From contig NZ_ATYB01000008.1 of the NCBI RefSeq assembly GCF_000427465.1, positions 496,001 through 560,000 of the forward strand: a DNA stretch of 64,000 nt, read 5' to 3'. The number at the start of each line of letters is the position of its first letter. The first letter of the stretch is position 1. The notes under the pieces were generated by a model that ran no database searches, had not been told where the DNA came from, and was given only the letters and a program-made list of their open reading frames with translations. Shown here one piece after another: positions 8,581 to 16,834 of this stretch. Made by a program: the position numbers and the translations under genes. This DNA comes from Sinorhizobium arboris LMG 14919. Its GTDB lineage: Bacteria > Pseudomonadota > Alphaproteobacteria > Rhizobiales > Rhizobiaceae.

Positions 8581-11262
8581 TCAGCCCACGGCCGCTACTC
8601 CGGGATTGGATGCCTCGCGCCCGCGGATGACCGTGGCGCGCGAAAGCGATGAATTGTTCACAGAGCGGTCGCACCAGCCGAGGAACTCGGAAAAGGAGGA
8701 CGACCATGATCGGCGAGCCGCCGTTCTGAGGCATCCCTCCATGAGCGGCGCGAGCAGTTGACGGTTATGGGCGACCTCCTCGATCGCCTTCGCCATATCC
8801 CGCACGACCTGGGGATCGGCAGCGGCATCGATCAGAATGCCGTCCTCGCCATCGGTTATCAGCTCGTCGACGGCACCGACCGCGGTCGCGATCGGGACGC
8901 AGCCAAGTTGCTGCGCCTCGGCGATCATCAAGGGCGCACCCTCCCAGCGCGACGGCATCAGGAGGACATCGGCCCAGCCGAGTGCCTTGATCAGATCCTT
9001 GCTCGCAAAGACTGGCGGGCGCACCTCGACTCCGAGATCCCTCAGACGATCCGTCCAGGATATGGCAGCATCCGCGAGGATTTCCCCGCCGATCGCCCGG
9101 GCATCGAAGGGCACGCGCGAGGCCCGCAATTCGGCGAACGCCGCGGCCAGGCGATCGATCCCCTTCTGTTGATCGAGCCGGCCCATGTAGAGCACCCGGA
9201 GCCGGTCGTCCCGGCGTTCGATCCGCCTGATCGAGAGCACCTCCGAAAGGACCTTGGGCGGCACGGAAAAGCTCGCGCCATTCGGAACGGCAAAGATCTT
9301 TTCATGGGGAACGCCGAAGCTGTGCAGGTAGATCTTGAGCTGCTCCGAGCAGGTGAGGAATGCGTCATAGCAATGCTCGTGGGCGATCGCGGCGAAGGGC
9401 TGGCCGGCAGGCCTTTTGAAGGCGGTATTGTCGACGACGTGGAGGTAGCAGGCCGTGCGCGTCCCTTCCGAGCGCAATCGCGCGATGAGCGGGTGCACCG
9501 CCATGACGTGATTGTTGATAACGAGGTCGAAGCCGGAAAGCTGGCCTTTGAGCGCGGCCCAATCCACGTCGTGGCCCTCGGCAATGAAATCCTGCCCGAC
9601 GAACGAGCCGGAGCCGCCCCAGGCAGGAATGCCTCCATCCCAGAAGTGAATATAGTCAAAGCTCTGGTCGAACTCGTCGATCACGTCCATCCGGGATGTG
9701 CCGAGCACGAAGAGATGGGTCTCGTAGCCCGCGGCCTTCAGCTCGCGCGAGGCCGCATATACGACTTTCTCGGCGCCGCCGAAGGATGCGTTCGGAACGA
9801 GAAGCGCAGCGGTTTTCTTCGTCCCATCGCCATGCCCGAGCGGCAGGACCGGTGAGCCGCCGATCTCGTGGCGAAGCGCCTTGTGAAGGTCGGAATAGGG
9901 AACGAGCCGTGCCGGGCGCCAGGTCCAGCGTTTGCCGGCGGTTCGCCGCAACGGGCTTGTCGCAATGGCATTGACGCAGTTGATCATCACCTGCTGGGGC
10001 GTAATGAGTGAACGGCGCGGCAGGCTTCTCGGAAAGGGGAAGCGCACCTTTAGAATTGCCGATGTCGGCCATACCTGCTGATTGCCGATGGAGGCGAACC
10101 AGTCCAGAGCCTTGTTATGGATGACGTCGCGCACGAGCGAAGTGGAAAGAAAGATCAGGTCGGCTGGCGCGAGATGCTGGGCGCCCGCCTCCAGGAAAAC
10201 CGGCTCGATCTTGCGCTGCGCCGCATCGTTGCCGAGCTGAACGAAGACGACATTGGCCTTTTCGCTCAAGCGCTCCAGATGGGACAGCACGTTCGGCAGC
10301 ATCCGGGATCGCAGCAGCAGGTCGAGCGTTGCGCCGCTTCCAGCGATCAGGTAGGGCGGAAAATGCACGTTGTCCGGCTCGCCGATGCTCGCCCAGAAGG
10401 CCGGAATGATGTCGTCGAGGCGGAGCCGCTTCGGTGGTTTGGTCGGGTCCGTAAAGAAGGAAATGGCGGCATCTTCCGTCCGCGCAAAGAGGTAACGCGG
10501 GCAGTCCTCGTGCTCGAAATCGACGAGCATGGGGCGCTGGAAAAGCGCTCGGTGGCGCTTTCTAAGAAAGCTCACCGAGGCAGCACGGTCGCGATTCGCT
10601 TCCTTGAAGCGGCTTTCTGCCCTTAGCCGGTATTCGAAGGTCGTATCGTGGCATGGCGCGCCGACGAAGCCGTGCTCGATGCAGGACAGCCAGAATTCCC
10701 AATCTTCGAAGCCGTTCTGCCTGTCGTCGTTGAAGCGAACCCCCGCCCGGAATACGTCGAGCGAGATCATGGATCCGGTATCGCAGATATTGTCGGTGAT
10801 GCAGTGCAGGAGCCGCGAATAGCGATTTCCGTAATGGGCCCGCCAGCTGACCGAGAAAGTGTCGATATTGGTGTAGATCCAGCCGCAGCCGCTGGAGCGC
10901 AACTGCCGGTAGAGAGTCTCGATGGTTCCGGCCAGCACCCGATTGTCGGCATCGAGGAAATAGACGGCCTCGGCTTCCGGCATGTTCGCAAGCACGTAAT
11001 CGATGGCGCGGTTGCGCGCCCCGCCCGGCCCTGCATTTGCTCCGAAAAGCACATGCACCGCCGGCTGGGCCGCCGCATAGAGCAGCAATTGGTCGAATGT
11101 CTCCTGTCGCGGATCACCATCGACGGAAACCACCACTGCCACCCGGCACTCGGTAATCCTGGAGGCGAGCACGGACTCGATCGCTTCCAGGACGAGGGCT
11201 GCATGGCCGTAGAGCGGCATCGCCACAACGATCAGGTCCGAGTTTTCCTTACTGCCGGACAT
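8581..11262 (-). CDS. wgaB: Two-domain glycosyltransferase, GT2 fused to GT4 (WgaB/ExpA23)
   Basis: Large 893-residue cytoplasmic protein. Residues about 10-260 form a GT-A domain of family GT2 (VVAMPLYGHAALVLEAIES, NAGPGGARNRAI, and the DXD-type AVYFLDADNRV). After a linker of some 200 residues, about 490-870 form a GT-B domain of family GT4 (GGAEKVVYAASREL, YMGRLDQQKGIDRL, and SRWEGAPLMIAEAQQLG with the EX7E-like glutamates). One chain could thus add two different sugars in turn, fitting a polymer of alternating glucose and galactose. The start at 11262 overlaps the end of wgaA by 14 bp. In S. meliloti the locus was first read as two genes (expA2, expA3) and later joined, hence the name. 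Confidence 0.9.
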   Translation of the reverse strand: MSGSKENSDLIVVAMPLYGHAALVLEAIESVLASRITECRVAVVVSVDGDPRQETFDQLLLYAAAQPAVHVLFGANAGPGGARNRAIDYVLANMPEAEAVYFLDADNRVLAGTIETLYRQLRSSGCGWIYTNIDTFSVSWRAHYGNRYSRLLHCITDNICDTGSMISLDVFRAGVRFNDDRQNGFEDWEFWLSCIEHGFVGAPCHDTTFEYRLRAESRFKEANRDRAASVSFLRKRHRALFQRPMLVDFEHEDCPRYLFARTEDAAISFFTDPTKPPKRLRLDDIIPAFWASIGEPDNVHFPPYLIAGSGATLDLLLRSRMLPNVLSHLERLSEKANVVFVQLGNDAAQRKIEPVFLEAGAQHLAPADLIFLSTSLVRDVIHNKALDWFASIGNQQVWPTSAILKVRFPFPRSLPRRSLITPQQVMINCVNAIATSPLRRTAGKRWTWRPARLVPYSDLHKALRHEIGGSPVLPLGHGDGTKKTAALLVPNASFGGAEKVVYAASRELKAAGYETHLFVLGTSRMDVIDEFDQSFDYIHFWDGGIPAWGGSGSFVGQDFIAEGHDVDWAALKGQLSGFDLVINNHVMAVHPLIARLRSEGTRTACYLHVVDNTAFKRPAGQPFAAIAHEHCYDAFLTCSEQLKIYLHSFGVPHEKIFAVPNGASFSVPPKVLSEVLSIRRIERRDDRLRVLYMGRLDQQKGIDRLAAAFAELRASRVPFDARAIGGEILADAAISWTDRLRDLGVEVRPPVFASKDLIKALGWADVLLMPSRWEGAPLMIAEAQQLGCVPIATAVGAVDELITDGEDGILIDAAADPQVVRDMAKAIEEVAHNRQLLAPLMEGCLRTAARRSWSSSFSEFLGWCDRSVNNSSLSRATVIRGREASNPGVAAVG

Positions 11263-12733
11263 TGGACGCCCCTGCGGACTGCTTTACCAACCGGAAGTCG
11301 GAGACTTTGAGCCACGAAAAATCGACCGTATCCGTCACCGCACGGCTCAGGATCATGAGATCCATCGGCTCGCGCACGGGCTTGTCCAGTTGAAAGTTGA
11401 CATTGACCGCCTGTTCGGCAGTAACCTCGCGCCAGCCGCTGAAGAAGGCCGAGGGCTTGGCAGCGCCCTTGCGGGCAAGTTCCGCGACCTCCGAGCGCGC
11501 ATTGGAGTTCGCCGGAGCGAGCAGGAAACTCACCGCCGCGGGTGCGCCCTTCGGGTGATCGATGATCGCGCTCGCGGAGAAGGAGATGGTGCCGGGTTCC
11601 ACCGCACGGCCGATCGTCCCGGCGGAGATTCCGCTCGGCAGCGGATGGCAGACGACGGCGTTCTCGTGTTCGAGGAAACGTACGGTCTGGAATTCGGGAA
11701 CGACGGGCGTGACGGACACGTCGACGATCTGGCTCAACAGCTCGGCCGCCAAGCGATAGTCCTCGATGAAATGACCTTCGAGCAAGGCGGTCGGAGCGAT
11801 CATGTTCGGCATGCGCGTCGGCTTGACGCCGGGCAGACCCGTAAAGACCCGGAAGGCCAAGGGCCGGAGGTCGAGATCGGGGTGCGGAGTTTCCGAGCGG
11901 GCGGTATAGCGCTCGCTCGCAATCGGATAGCCGAGCGAGAGCCCTACGGTCTCCGTACCGGTCGTAGAGATCCTGAGCCGCAGCGTTCTCGCCGCGCCGC
12001 CGCAGGCGCGCGGCAGGGCGAAGAAGTTCCAGTCGGCGGCGAGCTGCGCATAGGGCACCGTCCACTCGGCCACCCCCTCGCCGTTTTCGACATAACCCAG
12101 CATGACGACCAGCTCGCCGGCGTCCCTCGGCACGGAATGGAAATGCAGCGCGACCCCCGCCACCCCAAGACTGGAGACCGGCAGAAGCTGTTCCACGCAG
12201 CCCGTTGCGAGGAGCTGCCCGATGCCCTCGTCCTTCGGGTCGGCATAGGGATCGTGAGCGAATATCTCCGCGACCGGCTCCCAGTTGCGCGCCTGAAAGG
12301 CATCTTCGAGCGCACGGTAATTCTCGAGCAGCGTTTCCCGCTCGCGTCGCAGAATGGCGAGCTCGGCGGTGATCGAGGCGGTGAAGCGGGAGAGCCGCCC
12401 TACTCCGCCCTCCACCAGCGACCGAACGAGCGCCAGGCTCTCCGCCCTGCCGGCCGCGTCGATCCGCTGAATCGGTATTTCGGGGATCGTGCCAAGTGCC
12501 TGGATCGACGCAAGCCCCTCTTTCAAATCGCTCTCCCCCTGATCCGAAAATGCAAGTGCGATCAGAGGAAAAGCATTCTGCAGCGGAAACCGCGACCCCG
12601 CATCCGGCTCCAGAAAATGGACCAGGTGCTCGATGCCGCTCCCTTCGACATCGTCCCGGTCCCGACCGGATGCCACGACCAGCCTTCGCTTCGCCGGCGA
12701 CTGCCTCACGTTAGAAGACATCAACTCTTGCAC
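11249..12733 (-). CDS. wgaA: Galactoglucan cluster protein of unknown function (WgaA/ExpA1)
   Basis: First gene of the wga operon; 494 residues, soluble, without a signal peptide or membrane segment. I recognise no catalytic motif. Residues about 135-160 look helical, and the C-terminal half is rich in beta-strand patterns, suggesting carbohydrate-binding-like or sandwich domains. The family name comes from position in the exp/wg cluster. The start is ambiguous: GTG 12733 has GGGG six bases upstream, while ATG 12721 is four codons in with only a close AAGAG. The end overlaps wgaB. Expression is expected to depend on WggR through the palindrome 150 bp upstream. Confidence 0.8.
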   Translation of the reverse strand: MQELMSSNVRQSPAKRRLVVASGRDRDDVEGSGIEHLVHFLEPDAGSRFPLQNAFPLIALAFSDQGESDLKEGLASIQALGTIPEIPIQRIDAAGRAESLALVRSLVEGGVGRLSRFTASITAELAILRRERETLLENYRALEDAFQARNWEPVAEIFAHDPYADPKDEGIGQLLATGCVEQLLPVSSLGVAGVALHFHSVPRDAGELVVMLGYVENGEGVAEWTVPYAQLAADWNFFALPRACGGAARTLRLRISTTGTETVGLSLGYPIASERYTARSETPHPDLDLRPLAFRVFTGLPGVKPTRMPNMIAPTALLEGHFIEDYRLAAELLSQIVDVSVTPVVPEFQTVRFLEHENAVVCHPLPSGISAGTIGRAVEPGTISFSASAIIDHPKGAPAAVSFLLAPANSNARSEVAELARKGAAKPSAFFSGWREVTAEQAVNVNFQLDKPVREPMDLMILSRAVTDTVDFSWLKVSDFRLVKQSAGASNVRQ

Positions 12734-12747
12734 GCAGAAACCCCAGA

Positions 12748-12761
12748 ATAAATCGATTTAT
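12748..12761. promoter_or_regulatory. Perfect 14-bp palindrome just upstream of wgaA
   Basis: ATAAATCGATTTAT is an exact palindrome 14 bp upstream of the GTG of wgaA, in the likely leader or core promoter. Its right half, read towards wgaA, is CGATTTATT. The same nine bases occur upstream of wgeA (18412-18420), and a similar CGATCTTTATT lies upstream of wgdA (about 14958). It could be an operator for a second regulator of galactoglucan genes. No binding protein can be named from sequence. Confidence 0.4.
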
Positions 12762-12867
12762 CCAGAAGATGTAACCTGAGAGTTCGGAAATATTCGCGCC
12801 CCAGAACCTCATATAAGGGGACCATATCGATGGATTCCGCAGTGCACAACAATAGATTCTTGGGGTT

Positions 12868-12900
12868 TTGCCGGCTATTTATACTTCAAAAATTGAAGCA
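12868..12900 (-). promoter_or_regulatory. Putative WggR (ExpG) operator of the wga operon
   Basis: Read towards wgaA, the site has the inverted repeat CTTCAA-TTT-TTGAAG (12884-12898), followed by GCCGGCAA (12868-12875). The same arrangement occurs upstream of wggR/wgdA (14890-14916) and wgeA (18280-18318). In S. meliloti WggR (ExpG) is known to bind palindromes in exactly these three promoter regions. The site lies about 150 bp upstream of wgaA, directly after the wgcA stop. Confidence 0.7.
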
Positions 12901-12904
12901 ATAT

Positions 12905-14158
12905 TCAGACAAACTGCAAATCTTTCGCTAGCGCAGCATTTTTTCCGGTGACATTTCCGATCAGCGTCAACTGTCGCGCGAGGCAGTCGTCCAGCCGGAA
13001 CCTTTGCTCGACCGTTCTGCGTGAGGCTGCGCGCAGCCCCCGAAAGTCGCCCGGACGCTTCAATACGTCGAGAATCGCCTCGGCGAGCGCTTCGGTTTCA
13101 AAGAACGGGACAAGAAGGCCGTTACGGCCCGAGCGGATGATTTCCCGAACGGGTGCAGTATCCGATCCGATGACAAGAGCGCCGCAGGCCATTGCCTCCA
13201 GCACCGACCAGGAAAGCACGAATGGATATGTGAGGTAGAGATGCGCCGCGGAGATCTGAAAGAGCTGGCGCAGCACGGAATGCGGCACGACGCCCGGAAA
13301 AATGAGTCTCTCGCGCGGAACGTCCAGAGACGCAAGCAGATGGTCTTTCCACGATCCTCCGCCGGGGGGCGGCGCCCCGTAACTCACACCGTCGCCTCCG
13401 ACGAATACGAAGAGTGCATCCGGGTGCCGCCGGATGACCTTCGCTGCAGCCTCCAACGCCTGGGGAAACCCCCGATAGGGCTCGAGGTCGCGTGCGACGA
13501 AAGTGATAACCGGATCCCCGGCTTTGAGTACGCGCCCGTCCGGCAGCTTCAACGAAGCCGCAGGGTCGGGGCGAAGGCGGCGGCTGTCGACCCCCTCATG
13601 ACAAACGGCGATACGCTGCTGCACATCTGTCGGATAAAGGCCCTTCTGCCAATTGGTCGGACTGATGCCGCCGTCCATCGCCTCGAGCGACAGGAGCTGC
13701 GCGATGTTGCGGAGACGTAAGCGTTTGCGCGTCTCCAAATCGGGGCGATCATCCGGCGCAAAGCCGACATCCGCCCCTTCCGGCCGATAGAAGAACTCGC
13801 AATAGCCGAGTGCCGGCACGTGCGGCAGGACATCTTTCACGAACATCATGCTGCCCCAGCCAATATGACCGAGAACGACGTCGGGCGCTTGACCAAGACG
13901 CGCCATGGCCTCGAAGGTCTCCGCAACTCTGTGGCCGATCCGCACATGATGGTCGGGAACGCCAAGATGGCGTGCAACGTGCGGATTCGGCTGCGGACCG
14001 GGTTCCGCCCGATGCCGGACGACCCGCACGGAAGCTATGCGCTGATCAACGGACTCCGTTACGAGGGTTACCTCGTTCCCCGCCTCAGCCAGATGCCTTG
14101 CCAGGGCTGCGAACTGGCCGAACCCACGGCGGTGTACGAATGCTACATGCATGCTCAT
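12905..14158 (-). CDS. wgcA: Glycosyltransferase GT4 (WgcA/ExpC)
   Basis: GT-B fold glycosyltransferase of about 417 residues. The N-terminal domain begins MHVAFVHRRGFGQFAALARHL; the C-terminal nucleotide-sugar domain includes VITFVARDLEPYRGFPQAL, FVGGDGVSYG and a GT4-type acid motif (FVLSWSVLEAMACGALVIGSD). It is a candidate for adding one of the backbone sugars of galactoglucan at the cytoplasmic face. The start is uncertain: ATG 14158 and ATG 14152 both precede the conserved N-terminus and neither has a good ribosome-binding site; a TTG at 14194 would be longer. It lies 122 bp downstream of wggR on the same strand and may be co-transcribed with it. Confidence 0.88.
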   Translation of the reverse strand: MSMHVAFVHRRGFGQFAALARHLAEAGNEVTLVTESVDQRIASVRVVRHRAEPGPQPNPHVARHLGVPDHHVRIGHRVAETFEAMARLGQAPDVVLGHIGWGSMMFVKDVLPHVPALGYCEFFYRPEGADVGFAPDDRPDLETRKRLRLRNIAQLLSLEAMDGGISPTNWQKGLYPTDVQQRIAVCHEGVDSRRLRPDPAASLKLPDGRVLKAGDPVITFVARDLEPYRGFPQALEAAAKVIRRHPDALFVFVGGDGVSYGAPPPGGGSWKDHLLASLDVPRERLIFPGVVPHSVLRQLFQISAAHLYLTYPFVLSWSVLEAMACGALVIGSDTAPVREIIRSGRNGLLVPFFETEALAEAILDVLKRPGDFRGLRAASRRTVEQRFRLDDCLARQLTLIGNVTGKNAALAKDLQFV

Positions 14159-14280
14159 AAGCCAATTGCCAAGGAGAGGTCGGAGCACTTTCAAGAAAAG
14201 CGCGTGACGGTCTTCCGTTCGAAAGTGCTTGCTTTCAAAAGGTTGGAGGAAGCGCGCCCGGCTGGACGCGCCCGGGACAA

Positions 14281-14865
14281 TCAGATGCCGAATCGGGCGG
14301 CATTACCCCAAACGAGTTCGAGACGATGCAAGGTCTGGAACGCTGTCTCCAGATTTCGCCGGTCCTGTTCGCCATGACTGAGGGCACGTTCATAGCCTTT
14401 CGCCGCTTCACGCAGACCGACGCAGAGCCGCCTGCCTTTTTCCGACAGCCTGATGCGGGCCGACCGCTTGTCGCGCTGTGAGGCGATCCGGTCGATATAG
14501 TCGCCGTCGGCAAGCTGTTTGAGATAATAGGAGATGTTCGATCCCACATAATGACCGCGGTCCAGAAGCTCCCCCACGGAAAGCTCGGCATCGCCGATGG
14601 CCAGAAGAACCATCGCCTGCGCCGGACCAATGTCGTCGACGCCGAGCTTGGTCAGCTCCGTGCGCAACAGGCCGGAAAACCGCCGGCTTGCGCGCTCCAT
14701 GACCCGGGCCAGCTCGAAATAGGTGACGAGCGAACCTTCTCCGTCCTGATCGCCTTCAGGGGTATCGAGGCCTTTCCGCAGCGTTTCATTCGCGGGAAGG
14801 ACTGCAACAGTGTTTCCAAAGTCTGCAAACGGATAGAGTATCCTCTGGTTCATCCCTCTCTCCAT
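14281..14865 (-). CDS. wggR: MarR-type transcriptional activator of galactoglucan genes (WggR/ExpG)
   Basis: 194-residue winged-helix protein of the MarR family: LGVDDIGPAQAMVLLAIGDA, the recognition-helix stretch VGSNISYYLKQLADGDYI, and the wing with RDKRSARIRLSEKGR. WggR is known in S. meliloti to activate wga, wgd and wge, integrating phosphate limitation and ExpR/quorum signals. It sits between the two halves of the cluster, divergent from wgdA, with a perfect palindrome in the shared promoter, so autoregulation is likely. ATG 14865 is the longest start; ATG 14853, four codons later, has the better GGAG spacing and may be the real one. Confidence 0.93.
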   Translation of the reverse strand: MERGMNQRILYPFADFGNTVAVLPANETLRKGLDTPEGDQDGEGSLVTYFELARVMERASRRFSGLLRTELTKLGVDDIGPAQAMVLLAIGDAELSVGELLDRGHYVGSNISYYLKQLADGDYIDRIASQRDKRSARIRLSEKGRRLCVGLREAAKGYERALSHGEQDRRNLETAFQTLHRLELVWGNAARFGI

Positions 14866-14889
14866 TGGGAACGTACTTCCAATTCCGGA

Positions 14890-14916
14890 AATTTACTTCA
14901 AAACTCGAAGTAAATT
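14890..14916. promoter_or_regulatory. Putative WggR operator between wggR and wgdA
   Basis: Perfect inverted repeat with 10-bp arms AATTTACTTC (14890-14899) and GAAGTAAATT (14907-14916) around a 7-bp spacer. It is the best-conserved copy of the three-site family upstream of wga, wggR/wgd and wge. It lies only 24 bp from the wggR start and about 150 bp from wgdA, so binding could repress wggR while activating wgd. Read towards wggR it is followed by TTCCGGAATTG, a weaker version of the GCYGGCAA block seen at the other two sites. Confidence 0.75.
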
Positions 14917-15064
14917 CATGACACCCCTGCCCCGAAAATTGCTCTCGCTCTTGAGCACGCGATCTTTATTGTGTCACACTTATCGCAACAATACTGTGAT
15001 TTGAGTGAATTTGGACGAGATTGCCCCATGAGACCCGCGAATGCGCTATCCGGAAGAACGCCAC

Positions 15065-16834
15065 ATGCGTGATACTGTTCGAAATCAGTTGATTAGCAAG
15101 GCCTCCACCCGGCCGGCACCGTCCCAAAACGGTACGATCGCCCCGAAGCTGCTCGTCCTGCGGGCGCGGCGGGTGTTCGTCGTGACGCTTCTTTATGCAG
15201 CTCTGCTCAGCGCCTGCATCAACCTCCTGCAGCTCACCATGCCGCTGTATATGATGCAGGTGCATGACAGAGTGTTGAACAGCCAGAGCATGGACACGCT
15301 CGTCATGCTGACGATTCTCGCTCTCGGAGCGCTGGTCGTCCTGGGTGTGCTCGACTACATCCGCGCCCTCACTTTCCAGGCCATGGGCAGCGCCGTCGTC
15401 CGCTGGCTGAACCTGCCGGTTCTGACCGCCGCCGTCCAGGCGTCGGCCGATCAGGGACTTGCGCGGGCGACGCAGTCGCTGCGCGACCTCACCGAGCTAC
15501 GCGGCTTCCTCACTTCGTCGGCGGTTAGCGCCCCCCTCGATGCAGCCTGGTCGCCCATTTTTCTCGGCGTTCTTTTTCTCCTGCATCCCCTCTTCGGATT
15601 GATCGGTGCGGTTTCCGTCGTCGTGCTCGTCTGCTGCGGGCTTCTCAACGACCTGCTGACGCGCCAGCTCATGAAAGAGGCAAGCCAGGCTAATATTGAG
15701 GCAGTCTCGAAAATAGGTGCGACATTACGTCACGCCGAGGCAATCGAAGCGATGGGAATGCTGCCGGCGCTCTCGCAAAAGTGGCGCTCAGCTCAGTTGC
15801 ACGCGCTAAGCGTGCTGGAGGCCAGCGGAATCAGAAGCCGGGCGATGGCGTCGATCACCCGATCGCTGCGCTTTGCCATCCAGGTGGCGTCGCTGGGAAC
15901 CGGCGCCCTCCTCGTAATGAGACAGGAAATCTCACCGGGCGCGATGATGGCCACGACCATTCTGGTCGGCCGCCTTCTGCTGCCGTTCGATTCCGTCATC
16001 GAGAACTGGCGGCAATGGGTGCTGGCTATTGCAAGCTGGCGCCGGGTCGAAGCGGCGCTGAAGGAGGATCTCGCGGTTCGTCAGACCATGCCGACGCCGC
16101 GCTCCGAAGGGGATCTGGTGATCGACAAGCTCGTCTACGCGGCACCCGGCATAGACGTACCCATCATCAAGGGCGTCAGTTTCTCACTCTCGCCCGGCGA
16201 AGTGCTGGGTATTGTCGGCCCATCCGCCGCGGGAAAATCCACGCTGGCGCGGCTTCTGGTCGGCATTCTGAAGCCCACTGCCGGCGGCGTCTTCCTGGAC
16301 GGCAACAACGTGTATCTCTGGGAGCGCAGCTCCTTTGGCCAGGTGGCGGGCTACCTGCCGCAGTCGGTTTCTCTCCTCGAAGGGACCATCCGCGAGAATA
16401 TCGCCCGTATGGCCGAAAGCGACCCGTATAAGGTGCTCGAGGCTGCGCGACTGGCCGAAGTCCACGACATGATCGGGCGGCTGCCGCTCGGTTATGACAC
16501 GCCGGTCGGCGAAGGACAGCTGACCCTTTCCGGCGGGCAACGGCAGCGCATTGCCCTCGCGCGCTGCCTTTATGGCCGTCCGCGCCTGATCGTCCTCGAT
16601 GAACCCAATGCCAATCTCGATGCCATCGGCGAGCGTGCACTTATCCGCGCGATCGATGCGGCGCGCGACGACGGGGCGATTGTCGTCCTGATCGCGCACC
16701 GGCCCGCCATCATGCAGGTGGCCGATAAACTGCTCGTGCTCGAAGGCGGGCGCGTAAACCAGTTCGGCCCGCGAACGGATGTAGTGGCGTCGATGATGCC
16801 TGGCGAAACACGACGCGAAGGTACTGCCTCATGA
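15065..16834 (+). CDS. wgdA: Type I secretion ABC transporter (WgdA/ExpD1)
   Basis: PrtD/HlyB-type exporter of about 589 residues: an N-terminal six-helix membrane domain (first helices at VFVVTLLYAALLSACINLL and LVMLTILALGALVVLG) fused to a C-terminal ATPase with Walker A GPSAAGKST, signature [13 protein letters not shown] and Walker B RLIVLDEP. No peptidase C39 domain. With WgdB it should export WgeA, the RTX-like protein encoded just downstream. I prefer ATG 15065, preceded by GGAAGA; ATG 15041 is in frame but lacks a clear site. Divergent from wggR. Confidence 0.93.
   Translation: MRDTVRNQLISKASTRPAPSQNGTIAPKLLVLRARRVFVVTLLYAALLSACINLLQLTMPLYMMQVHDRVLNSQSMDTLVMLTILALGALVVLGVLDYIRALTFQAMGSAVVRWLNLPVLTAAVQASADQGLARATQSLRDLTELRGFLTSSAVSAPLDAAWSPIFLGVLFLLHPLFGLIGAVSVVVLVCCGLLNDLLTRQLMKEASQANIEAVSKIGATLRHAEAIEAMGMLPALSQKWRSAQLHALSVLEASGIRSRAMASITRSLRFAIQVASLGTGALLVMRQEISPGAMMATTILVGRLLLPFDSVIENWRQWVLAIASWRRVEAALKEDLAVRQTMPTPRSEGDLVIDKLVYAAPGIDVPIIKGVSFSLSPGEVLGIVGPSAAGKSTLARLLVGILKPTAGGVFLDGNNVYLWERSSFGQVAGYLPQSVSLLEGTIRENIARMAESDPYKVLEAARLAEVHDMIGRLPLGYDTPVGEGQLTLSGGQRQRIALARCLYGRPRLIVLDEPNANLDAIGERALIRAIDAARDDGAIVVLIAHRPAIMQVADKLLVLEGGRVNQFGPRTDVVASMMPGETRREGTAS

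Noticed and set aside
14950..15030. Possible PHO box upstream of wgdA (TGTCACAC-type sequences)
   Set aside because: PhoB control of these genes is known, but I could not find two well-spaced CTGTCAT-like repeats, so I do not list a site.
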